Assembly: GCF_047495875.1 (NCBI RefSeq)
Contig: NC_092474.1
Location: 1,488,001 to 1,552,000, forward strand
Length of the DNA stretch: 64,000 nt
Direction: 5' to 3'
Source of the DNA: Pithys albifrons albifrons
Taxonomy: Eukaryota > Chordata > Aves > Passeriformes > Thamnophilidae
Shown here one piece after another: positions 1 to 12,300 of the stretch (its first letter is position 1; every line of letters starts with the position of its first letter). The notes beneath the pieces are model-generated. The model searched no databases and was not told the DNA's origin. It saw only the letters and a program-made list of their open reading frames with translations. Made by a program: the position numbers and the translations under genes.

Positions 1-204
1 GCCTAAATACAGTGCACTTCAGCACAAACTGAATTATGAAGGGAGAAAAATGCAGTCCAAACAAGCATCTCACAGTCAGGCTCTGCTGCAGAACATCAAC
101 ACAATCTACTCCAGAGGGGCAAAACCCCAAAATTCACTAACCCATGGATTTTCCAGAGGATTTGTTTTAATTACTGTTCTCTAAGATCTTGGCCATTTAC
201 TTAC
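1..204. other. GOLGA3: GOLGA3 intron after exon 18, truncated
   Basis: AT-rich sequence downstream of the exon 18 donor. I see no coding segment here that matches the rest of golgin-160. Confidence 0.7.
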
Positions 205-344
205 TGGAGTTTGTCTACTTCAGCCTGGAGGGCCTGGACAAGCAGTTCCTTGGCATGGAGCTCCTTCCTGATCTCGCTGAGCTCCAGCATGGCCGCGCGG
301 TGGTGCCGCCGGTTGTGCGCCGCGTCCGCCTTGGCTGCTGCTTC
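205..344 (-). CDS. GOLGA3: GOLGA3 coding exon 18 (last in window), GC-rich
   Basis: Encodes residues 1208-1253 ([20 protein letters not shown] then [17 protein letters not shown]) plus two bases of the next codon. It aligns to the human segment AAAKVEAGHNRRHFKAASLE. The acceptor is CTGGTAG/GAAGC and the donor CTCCA/GTAAGT. The part from about 285 to 330 is dense in CpG, unlike the AT-rich flanking introns and neighbouring exons. Confidence 0.93.
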
Positions 345-3300
345 CTACCAGGGACAAAAGAGGCAATTTTGCTTTGTTCTGTCACTGTGAGTGAATCACA
401 AAGAGAGTTAGACTTAAGCAGTACAAAACAAATCAAGAAGGAAACTGTGCAGATGTTAACACTTCTCCTTTTGTCTAAAAATCCCTTAAGTATTGGTGTC
501 CTGATTAATGCTACTGGCAATAAATAACTATATATAATTACAATGGAAGAAGCTTGTTTGCCGGACTGTTGCTTCACTGTGAATTTTTGGATGGACTCTC
601 ATCTCTTCAAGATGTCTCATGCATTGCAAGTCATAATGGAACTTCCTGGATAGTCAGAGAGTGTGATTAACACAGGGCACAACTGAGGAGACATCCACTG
701 ATCTTTCAGCCATTAGCCACTGTGACAAAGACCTCGTATGAAGCACTATGTTGTAAAGCACAATTATAAAATGCTTTTAAAATATATTTGAATTATCTTA
801 TAAGTAAATAGAACAAAAGATAACCCATTACCTGCTTCTGAAGATCTTTAACTTTTAATTTTTCTTTCTCTAAGGAAGCCTGTAAAGCTTGAATAAGTTG
901 TTGCATTTGCTGATCCTCTTCCTCTTTCCGCTTTAGAACTGCCTGAACCTGTAGCACATCACAAAAATAAATGCATATGTTGTGTGGGCTCACTGGAAGT
1001 AGAGGAAATACAAACACAAGCCAATGCAGGCACTGCAGAACAACACTCTGCCTCTCTGCTGTTCACTGATCACTCTTTCCACATGGTACCTTTCAGCCTT
1101 AAAGTAGCTGTGGTTAAATGGCAGTTTATGGCTTATACTCCATGAATATATTCCTAGTGGCATAAAAACTGTTCATCTCAATCAATCTGCATGTAACATA
1201 GTCTGTATGTTCCAACCACCTAAATTGAACCACACCTTCACTATTGTGAATATTATAGTGAAATTTTGATAATATTTTTTTCAAAAGAAACAACTCTGTT
1301 GAGAGTGAAGTCCCATTTCTGATCTCTGGTTTAGCCCCCCATATTAGTGCTATTACACAACACATGGGGGACCCAGAGTTGGAGAAAACGCATCAACTTT
1401 GTATCATATGAGCTCATTCTTTTCTTAAGTTACTATATCAAAAAGTCAAATACCTGTAGGTTCAGCTGTACCAAGTCTGCCTCTCGTTTTGCCAATGCTG
1501 TTTCAAGGATATTGTTGTGCTCCCGCAGAGCAGCGTTGGACTGACTAAGACCTGTAAGTTTTCCACGTTCATGCTCCAGTTCAAGGGCCAACTTCTTGTT
1601 ATTTTCTTCTAAACGTTTTATCTTCTTCCTGAAGCCTCTAGATTCCTGAAGCTACAGTCAAATGAAAAACACAAATCAAACAAATGTAACCAAACAGCTC
1701 CAGACTACTATCATAAAAAAGTTGTGAGTTAAACTCACTAAACATCTTGCTTTTCCAGAAAGGGATTTCTTTTTTCTTTTCTTTTAAAAACATTAAAAAG
1801 TAAGTTCACTTTGATATTTTTTTTTGTTGGAAGACTAAAATGCTTGCTAGAAAGCAGAATCCAGAAGTACTGTTAACATACAGATCAAGAGTAGTTGATA
1901 TATCTATATTTTTTGTGTAACTCTACAACTGAACACCACCACCCTGCCCTCAAAATCCCTGGGGATCCATGACTCCAGATATTTCCAAAAGCTAATGATT
2001 CATTCATCCTCACTGTCTCATGACCAGACACAGCTGGTATCTAATGCAGGAACCATTTTTCTCCCTCATCTTTTTTCCCTATACGACAATGACTCATGAA
2101 ACCACAAAGAACCAGCACAAGGCAGCAAAATTTGCAAGGATCACTGACATGATGTTTCCTATCTAAGGTTCTGATTTCCTGCACTGTTAGAATAAAATCA
2201 TAGTACTAAAATTTCTCCCTGTCTCCCAGGCACATTTTACTGTCATATACCCATCTACCAAGGAAATTCAGCAATCACCTCATCTTCAAGTTCCAGCACT
2301 TTCTCTCTGTACTCTTCAAGCTCCTGGCTGGTGAGTGAAATCACTTCTTGCAATTCTTTTTCCAGCATCAACTTACTGCTGCTCACAGCTCGCAGTTCTG
2401 TCTTCAGAGCTTGAATCTTTTCCTAAAGACAAAGGAATCACACGTGTCATTAGTGCATCACCCAGATCTGCAGGATTTTTGCTTTGGTTAAAAAGCCTGC
2501 TTCCCTAGCAAGTATCAAATGAAGTGCTAGCATTTAATTTAAAAGTCTTGCTCAGAGCTTTCCACCCCTGCATCCAGCCACTGCTCTTCATATATTTGAT
2601 ACCTTGCTCCATTGGTCCAAGGAACTGGAGCTTCCCCCAGTAAATTAATTTTCTTATCACAGCCATAACATAAATTAGTAAGTTATGGCTACCCTGAAAA
2701 GCTTTGAACTGTCAAGGAGAAAAAAGCAGTAAGACTTAGAATTTTGGAAAATCTTCAGACACCAACCCTTTAAGAAAGCCCCAAACCTACAAACAAACGA
2801 ACAATAAAAATTAATCCAGAAATCTAGCACAAAGGCTAATGATCCTCTTGAGTTTGGATTACAATTGGTAAGCTGAAAGATACAAATAAAACAAACTAAC
2901 CAAACCAAACCAAAGCCTGTCAAATCACCTCTCTCAAATGTAGTTACATTCTCAGTGCTCAGAACACTGACACCATGTCCTTACCTAGCTTTGTATTCCA
3001 AATATTTTCATCACTTCAGGGTAAAATAATATTTCAAGACTTAGAGTTAATAACAAAACAGCTGTGTCTTTGTACAATGTGACAGGACATCTGCATACCT
3101 GAGCAACCTGGTCATTTCCACCATCTGTAATCTGTGCTTTCAGTTTGCTCAGCTCTGCTTCAGCAGATTCCTTTGCAGTCAGAGACTCCTGGAGCCGCCG
3201 GCTCAGAATGCTGACTGCGTTCTCATAGGCTTTGTGCTTGGCTTTCATCTCCTTCTGAGCACTCGTCAGGTCTGACCCCAGACGCTTCATCTTCTGCTTC

Positions 3301-6300
3301 TGCTCAGTAATGGCCCTGGAAAACACCATGGAAAAACAAAACCTGCTTGAAAAACAGCACCAGAAGATTAATTTTTCACATGGCCCAACGAAAAACAATG
3401 TTCACTTCTAACCCTTTGTCCCAGAGACACCCAGGTCATGAGAGAAAGCCATTAGGTTGGCAAGACAAATACCTGGAAGACTCCTGATAACATTCTAAGA
3501 AAACACTTGTGGTAATTAAGAGGTCTTTGTTAGAGTTATTAAAATGCCAACATGAAGAAATATATTCTACTTTCTCTAAAAATAACACAGATTTGAGAGT
3601 GAGAATCCAGTTTAATCTAGAGATTCTTGATGGATATGTCAGGTATCATAAAAACCCTGTGATCACCAGTGGAAAAAAAAGAGTAGTTCTCATTAACATC
3701 AACATTCCAGCCCATCAAGGCTAAAATTCAGTGAATGGTAATTATCTCCACTCTGTATGTTGTTAAGGCAGAGACTGTTGGTTAAAAAGGTAAGTGAATC
3801 AGAGAAGCTGCAACTCCTGCATAGTGCACAGCCAACACTTTGCCATGGATATGACTATGTGCATTTCCCAAAGGAAAGTCTAGGGAATAGGAAAAGAGTG
3901 AGTGCTAGAGAGGTGAGTATGAAAAACAAATGCTGTAGTTATTTTGTCTGTGCTAAAAGAACACTTACTTTTTTGCTTCTTCTTGCATTTGTTCTACTTG
4001 TTGTTTTAATGCCTGATTTGCCTCAGCAAGAGACTCCATTTGTTCCTTATCGAACTGCAAAGACTTAACAGAAAGGGAAAAGCACTCATGAGAGTAAGAA
4101 CAAAAGCATGTTTGCTGTATGTTGGGGAATAACAGAGTAAGCAGGAAAATTCAGAATTACTTTAATCTCTAAATATAAATTGTTCCACAGCTCTCTGTGT
4201 TCCTTCTCTTTCCCTTCTGTTTCTTCTTTTAACTCTTCCCTCTGAGGGCACTGCCATAATATGTATGAACAGAGTTCTAGTTTGGTTTTTGTTCTCAGAT
4301 GGAGTTCACTTTGGGACCACGGAAACGACTTCCAATCACACCTCTATCACTCACATGGTCAAGCAGTCATGCATTTACAGAATTTTGGTAGGTATATGCT
4401 CAAATGTCTAGAGAATATTAAATATGTACCCAAGAACCTTATCTTGTAGGTGATCATTGTTTATTTCTAAGTTAAATGAAACACTCTCAAAGTCCAAAGC
4501 TTTACACCCTCCATACCTGTAGGCGTGTTTCCATATCATCTCGCTCTTTCTGCACTGACTGAAGATGATTCTCTATTTCCACCATCTGCTGGTGAACCTG
4601 AGATACTTCCTTTTGTAGCTTTGAATGTTCAGATTCGAGAGACTGTTTTTCAACTTGAATTCTCAGCAGCTCTTTTTTTATCTCTTTCAGTTCCGAGTCC
4701 AGCCGCTTCTTTGTAGCTTTTAGTTCACTGATCAGCTGGTCCTTGGAACTTGCATCCCTTCTATAAGCCTCCACCATTACCTTGGACACAAGAGTTACAA
4801 GAGGACAGTGTCACCTCTGTTACAGCTTTACAAATTTATGACAAATTCACTAGAAAGTATTTACTGTTATTCTTTTAGTTTGGGGGAGGTGTGCCTACAA
4901 ATGAGCATCAGCTTCTGTACTGCATTTACTCTGGTTCAAAGACTTTTACATAAGCTCAGATAACAAATAATACTATGTATTGGGGGTTCATTAAAAAACC
5001 ACCTCTGAGTGTTCACAGCACTATGGGATACTCTTCACATTCTTCATGGAACTGCACTAATTACGTGCCATTTTGAAAAACTGAACTAATTTTAAAATAT
5101 TAACCATCCCATACACACCATTAATGACTTTTCCCATGAGAACAGGGCTTAACTGTGACAGTTTAAACAGCCTTCCCAACCTCAAACCTAACAAACTACA
5201 ATAAATTTTGGCACTAGGTTAATAAGCAATCAAGCAGTAAATTAATGGTGCCACCCTATAAATAAGACACATATATGTGTAACACTAATGACATACCAAT
5301 TTCAAATTACTGTTTCAAAACTGTAAATTCAGAATAAAATTTGCAATAACACACTTATTTTCCATCTAATTACTGAAGCAACTATCATTTTTCAATGCTG
5401 CAAGGAAATGACAACACGTGAAGATTTTCATGAGTGCTTTTGCAAAAGCAAACCTAACCAACAAACTAGAGAGAGATTTACTGTGGTGGATCATTTGGCA
5501 AACTCCCAGAAGTCCCATCAAGCATGAATTGGTTGGTGGATCAACTTTCACATTACTTACAAATAGAAATTCAACTGTCAGTTATATAGTTTCTTTATTT
5601 CAATGTCACACAGTTCTGTGATAAAGAAAATAGATTCAAGTATTCTCACAATGCACCTCGAAGTACATGCCCTCACTGTAAAAAGAAAGATATTCCTTGG
5701 GTTTATGTCTCTAAAATTTCTTTGCTTTTGCTTACCTTCTGCTGCAGGAACTGCTCCTTCACTTTTTGAACCTGTTTTTTGAGGCTGGCATTTTCTTGTT
5801 GCAGATTTTCCACCTGCCAAAGGGGGAAAAAGCAAACATTGTTTTTCATGCCAAATGTCATACTCTGTGTGACTTCTTCAGTGACAGTATCTGTGACTTG
5901 TACCAAGTGCCTAATCTAATGAGGATCCTGTTTCTGGCTAAGAATCTCAATGGTTGATAACACATTTTACACAGAAATACATTCACACAGGTCACCACAC
6001 AGTGAGCCCTGTTAACCCTAAGGAATGCACAAAGTCCCCTTATAAAGTTTTAGTACACATCATTGGTGTACAGATGATGTATCTGGATGGCATCTGTTCA
6101 CACATTCATGACCAAATGGAGAAACCAGTTGGTTCTTTGAAGGAAAAAAACCCCATGTTAAATATACTTGCATAGTTTTTCAATACTTCTATTGGTAATA
6201 CTATCAAGTCCCATTATTGTCTTCAAAAGAAATCTCTGAAGATTGCCAGGAATCCATCACTACCAGTATTCAGTAATAAAGCTCTTCCTATGAAGCCTGG

Positions 6301-9300
6301 ATGCTCTAAAAGATACAGATCATACACAACTGTAAACCTAAAGTCTGAACAGAAGACTCACCATAATTTCAAGCACACAGAAAAAGAATACAGATATACT
6401 TCAGGCTTGTCCTAGTCCAGTGACTAGAAAAAAGCCTTGGTTGCTATACAGCTATATGCAAAAGCAAACCCTGGTACTTTGTTTCAAGAGAAAATGTACA
6501 ATTAAACATGACCAAATTACTGCATAGGAAGGATGTGTGGCCCACAGTGCCACAGAAAAAGAGAACACTAAAAAATTACTTCCCAAACTGTGATCTGTAC
6601 TCAAAATTATTGTGTTTTAAAATGGATAGATTTAAGAAAGATGGTGGCTCTTGGAAACAGACAAAACAAGACTGATTAACCTCAGCTTCCCATCCCATAC
6701 TACACAAATGCATGAGCACATACAGATACCAAGGGATATTAAACCCTAAGGTCACCAATGATGTAACAGGATATAAAGTGCCAGTCTACAAACAAGGAGA
6801 AATGATAGAACTGATTAAAATATTCTCCTAGAACTGACTAAAATATTCCCCTCAGATGAATCCCACAACTGCACAGGTACACGAACTCACATGTACCAAC
6901 CTCCTCCCATGTATCTGGCTCTATCATGTGCCTGTGGCAATCCTTCCCTGCAATAGCTACTTTAAATAAGGTACCTTTGTGTTCATTACCTGGCTTGACT
7001 TGACTGCCATTTCTTGCTTCAGTTGCTCCAAGATCTGTGATGTGACTTCTGTATCTTCTCCAAGGCGCGTCACTCCTTCATCAAGCTGCTCTTTGCCCGC
7101 TTTTGCTGCCTGCAGAGCTACTTCCAAGACAATCTTCTCATTCTGCAAATACTGGATCGTGTCATCTTTAGAAGTAGCATCACTTTGGAACTCTTCTAAT
7201 CTGGCCTTCAGTTCATCATACTGTGTTTGCAGGTCATGCAGGGACTGCTCTTTGGTGTGCAATGTCTCTTGGGTGAGAGTCAATTGCTTCATTAGGTCCA
7301 GGTGTTCTTGCTGTAACGATTCAAGCTGCAGATCTCGCTGATGCAAAGTCAACTTGACCTGAGAAGCATTTTAAGATTAAATTAATACAAAGGAAAGGTT
7401 ATCTTTGCAAATGCACTCCAATCAAAGTCAAGTATTTTAATTATTATTTTAGCTTCTAGAAGAAAATAACAGGAGGTGAAAATATTTTTTAACTTTCCTA
7501 GGCTACTTCTTCTGTTTGCTCTATTAATTACATTGATTGCCTTCTGCAGCATCTATTATCTTATAGGCTAAGCAATGACCAGAATGACAAGCCAAATATA
7601 TTCATAACATTCACTGTATTCTAAATTTTTAGTTGAAAAATATCTCCATAGCAGATATACAGGTAAATTCAGCATTATTAATGATAACACCATATAATTG
7701 CATGGAATATAATACTGAGCTATCATGTACTTCATCTCATTCCAGCCCTTGACATGCTGCCTACAAAAGGTTACAAGGTTAAAGCAGGACTCTAGTGAAA
7801 TATGGATTTAACAGGCTCTAAGTGTAAATGTATATAATGACATCCTGACTGCCTAACAACTTTGAACATGGATCCATGGTTCATGTCTATACTGACACTA
7901 ATGACATATTGAATTCACTAAAAAACCCTAGGATCTGCAAGACAGTAGTTCTGAAATTTAAAAAAGTGCTGTTACTGAGATGGTTGAAAAAAAAAGGCCT
8001 TTTCTCCTGAAACAGTGACTTTGATATGGACTTCATTTTTGGAGAGAACTTTCAGGTTTTAAAAATGAGTTTAGAGCTCAGTATGTATTTACTATGGCTT
8101 TTTCAGCCAAACATGTATTTCCCTTGAAACCCTTGAGGAGCTGATTACAAACAGCCTACCTGCTCCAATTCTTTTTCCAATGTTGCTGCAGAATCAGCCA
8201 TTTTCTGAAGCTGTTCTTTCTCATCCTCAAACTCCTCTAGTTTTCTCTGCAGGTCTTCTTCCACCATGGTTTTAGCCTCCTGGATCTGCATGAAGGCAGC
8301 TTCTTGATCCAACATGTCAGCCTGTACAGAAAAAGCAAGGAATCAACTACTGCAGTTTCAATGGATGAGGAAGAGTGGGGGAAAAAATAGGAAGAGAAAA
8401 AAGTAAATTATCAAGCAAATTTGTAGAGGAAAGACAAAAGCACAAGTAATTCTGATGTCTGCCTTATACACCTGTTTGCCTTTACTGAAGTCACCCATTC
8501 ATATACTTAAGGCACCTTACAATAACAGTGAATGTCTTGCACACCTGTGACTGAATTTCTATTAAAAAGCACCATGTTCTTACTCAATTGATGAAACAAG
8601 GCATAAAGAATACAATCTTTATTAAATTAAGCTATTTGGGAAAATTCTAAAACAAAAGGGATTTCCTTGGATGCTGTAGCTACTCAGTGTAGCTACTGAC
8701 AGGAAATAGAAATTCCTGCCATTTACACAACACATTAGTAACCCTGGAGATGGAGGGTCACTAACCTGCTGCTTTACTGCCCCTGGAGACTCAGCAGCAG
8801 GAATGTCACTGAAAATCAGTGGAATTTAAGGTTTTAAGAGCTTTGAAAGTGACTGTACTGGACCTAGATTTTACCCAACTTTTATTACTGGAAGGCAGGA
8901 AGAACAAACCTGATTACTGAGCCATGTCACACACTTAAAAAGCACGTTACTGATTTAGATTAACTTCCAATCAAGTTTTCTCTTGAAAAAGTTCGTGAAT
9001 GTGCAAACAACACTTACAGTTGCCTTTAAAATTCAATTAAAAACAAATACCAGAACTGAAAATGTAAGGATCACCTTTGAATGGGAAATACATGGCCTTG
9101 CTCCCTCTTATTATTCACAATGCCATGGAAATTTATTTATTGTGAAATATCCACTGTTTTTATAATGCAGCATTTGAACCAGTTTGTAAGAATTCTGTGT
9201 TACTTTGCCAGAACAGCCCTGAGTTTGCAAAACAAATACACAACCTAGACAGAACAGAATTCAGGCAAACCATCTACAACCATACCTCAATATTCTGTAG

Positions 9301-12300
9301 CTGGGCTGCAATACGTTCTTTTTCTTTAATGGATCTGTGCTGGGTTTCAGTCAGCTGCTGAGACAGTGTCACATTCTCTAGTTTGAGATGTTCCAGCATA
9401 CCTGCTTGAGTCATTTGCCCAGCCTAAAGGAAGGGGAAAAAAGTCACAGACTAATACCAATAGTCAAAATTTGGCCAACAAATTTAGGAGTTTTAGAAAA
9501 AAAATTACATTGAATCCATACGTGTCTTACTTCAGCTACTACTTTTGTGGCACTTTTCATCCACAAAAGCAAAGTGCTTTGGTTAAATTTATGCCTCACC
9601 ATTAATGTGAACTAACACCTCAGGATGAAAACCAAAACACCACCTGGCCCTTTTTCTTACCACCTGAAGAATACAAAAGTAAGGCTGTTAAATCCCCCAG
9701 CCTGTGCTGATCCCAGGGATTGCCCCAACCCAGGTGCTGTAGGTTTGTTGAACCTCATGAGGTTCCCATGGGCCCATTTCTCAAGCTTGACCAGGTCCCC
9801 CTGCATGGCATCCTGTCCTTCAGGTGTGACAACAGCACCACTCAGCTTGGTGCCATCTCCAAACTTCCTGAGGCTGCACTCAATCCCCTCCCTGGTCCCA
9901 GTACAGACCCCTGAGGGACACCAATGTCCATGAGCAGACTGTGTTGACCACTTCCCTCTGGATGTGACTGTCCAACCAATTCCTTATCCACCACACAGTC
10001 CACCCATCAATTCCATCTCTCTCCAGTGTAGAGAGAAGGATGCTGTGAGGGACCATGTGAAAGGCCTTACAGAAATCTAGTTAGATGACACCTGTAGCCC
10101 TTCCCTTGCCCTGGTGCAGTCAGTCCATTGCAATGCCACACAGAACAGATTCTCAGCTGTCCCATGTGCAAGGCAATGCCAATACCTGTATATTGGCCAT
10201 CTCACTCTGCAGCCTGACACGGGCCTCCTGCGCCAGGACGAGCTGCTGCTGGTACCACTGCCGCACATTTTGGAGAGATGTGATTTCTGTTTCAGATGCC
10301 TTTAGCTTGTTGGTCAGTGTGGTCCGTTCCAGCTGCACCTTCTGAAGCTGGTTCTGTAAGGCAGCCAACTGCTGCCGCAGATCATGAACTAGAAAAAGGA
10401 AAATAAAACCCCTGGACTAGAGCAGTCCATTGTTCTATTTGTATGCACAAATTTTCAAGGATTATTGCTATATTCAGATTTGTCTTTTTTGACTTTCTTT
10501 TTGAACAAAAGCATATATGGCTAATCACACAGATTGGCTTTTCCTGCAAAAGTGCTAGAATGTGAAGCACCAGGTCATAAGCATAATAAAATTAAACTAA
10601 TCACTTCTGTAAGCATTCATAGTTCCCTAGAGGCAGAAAATTTGAACTAATTTAACATCAGGAAGTAGGTGTCCTGACATGTTCACCATTACAAATCATT
10701 ATTTGTACAATTTTCTAAGAAAACAATTAGGGCACTGTCAAACAGTTACTGGACTAAGTATTTATGCCTCCAAGCTGGCAGTGGCAGTTTGCAAACTGTG
10801 GCACTTGTGACACAAAACAAAAACCAATCATCTTAAAATTCATACTATTCTATTTACATGACATTAATTAAACATGTTAAAATTTATTCTTCTTCCTGGA
10901 CTTCAAAATTATGTTGAAAAATGATTTATGGAGTAGCAATTTTAAAGACTGACATTTACAGCATCCCACCTGTGCTGTCTCTGGTGAGAACATTTTTTTG
11001 CATATCTTCAACTTTCTGCAGCAGTCTTTGGTACTGCTCCTCTGCTAACTGCAAATCATTATTTGAAGAAGCCAAACTAGCATTCTTTGCTTCCAAGGCA
11101 TTTTGCAGGTCAGCCATTGCTCGTTCCAGATCCCAGCAAGACTGCTTTAATGTGGCCACTTCTGAGCTCAGAGATTCCTGCTTCTGCTGGCTGCTTTGGC
11201 TGTGCTCCATCTGTGCCTGAAGCTTCGTGTTCAAAGCTGCAAGTTGGGCTTGTAGCTCAGTCTTCTCTTTGAGAGCCTGAATGTGTCCAGAAAATCAAAA
11301 CAGAGAAGTCTTAAGAGAAAATACTCTAATGGGTGACCAAAAAAGATACCCAGCAAAAATACCTGAAAAGTCAAAATACAGAGGAGAGCACAGACAACAC
11401 ATGTAGCATTGTATGAGAGTAATCAAAACAGGATTTTTAATAAGACAAGTATGTCTACACTTGAAGGAAGAATGCTTTCTATTTTAAGTGTTATACCCTC
11501 AATTAAAACAAAGAGAAAGTACAGTTCATACACACTGCTAGCATTGCTCTGGATTTATCATCTCTCTTTTAATTTGACTTTTTAAAAATAACATACAAAA
11601 ACACCACTTTTTTTTAAAAGTAATCTTTGAAGACTTTACTAACTTTATAGTTATCCTGTTCAGCATTGGTATTGGGTTTGCATGGTAAGGTTTTGGTAGT
11701 GGTGGTCTTCCTTAAGTCTAATGGGGCCAGTGCCAGCTGGCTCCAAGACAGACCCACCACTGGCCAAAGCTGAGCCCACCAGTGACAACAGGAGTGTCTC
11801 TGGGATAATGGATTTAAGAAACTGAGGAAAAAAAAATGGAAGAAGAACAGCAAAGATAAGAGTTTAAAATATGTGACAGAAACAGCCCTGCAGACACCAA
11901 GGTCAGTGCAGAGGAGGGGAAGTGCTCCAGGCACTCATGGAGGGCTGATTCCCACAGTAAGAACACCACGATGGACCAGGGGAAGAGCATGAGGAGACCT
12001 TCCCATGAAAAGGATGGAGCAGCAGAGACAACACGTGAGGAACTGACAGCAGCTCCCATTCCATGTTTCCCTACACTGCTGAGAGGGGAGGAGGTAGAGA
12101 ACTCCAGAGTGAAGCCGAGCCCAGGAAAAAGGGAGGGGCGGGAGTTGAGGTGTTTTTAAGATTAGTTTTTACTTCTCATTACCCTACTCTGACCTGATTA
12201 GAAATAAATTAAACTCACTTCCTGAAGTCAAGTCTCTCCTGCCTGTGATGGTAACTGGTGAGTGATCTTTCTGTCCTTATCTCAGCCCATGAGCCTTTCA

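Noticed and set aside
9625..9933. Plus-strand open frame of 102 codons
   Set aside because: It is the antisense of the CR1 reverse-transcriptase fragment.
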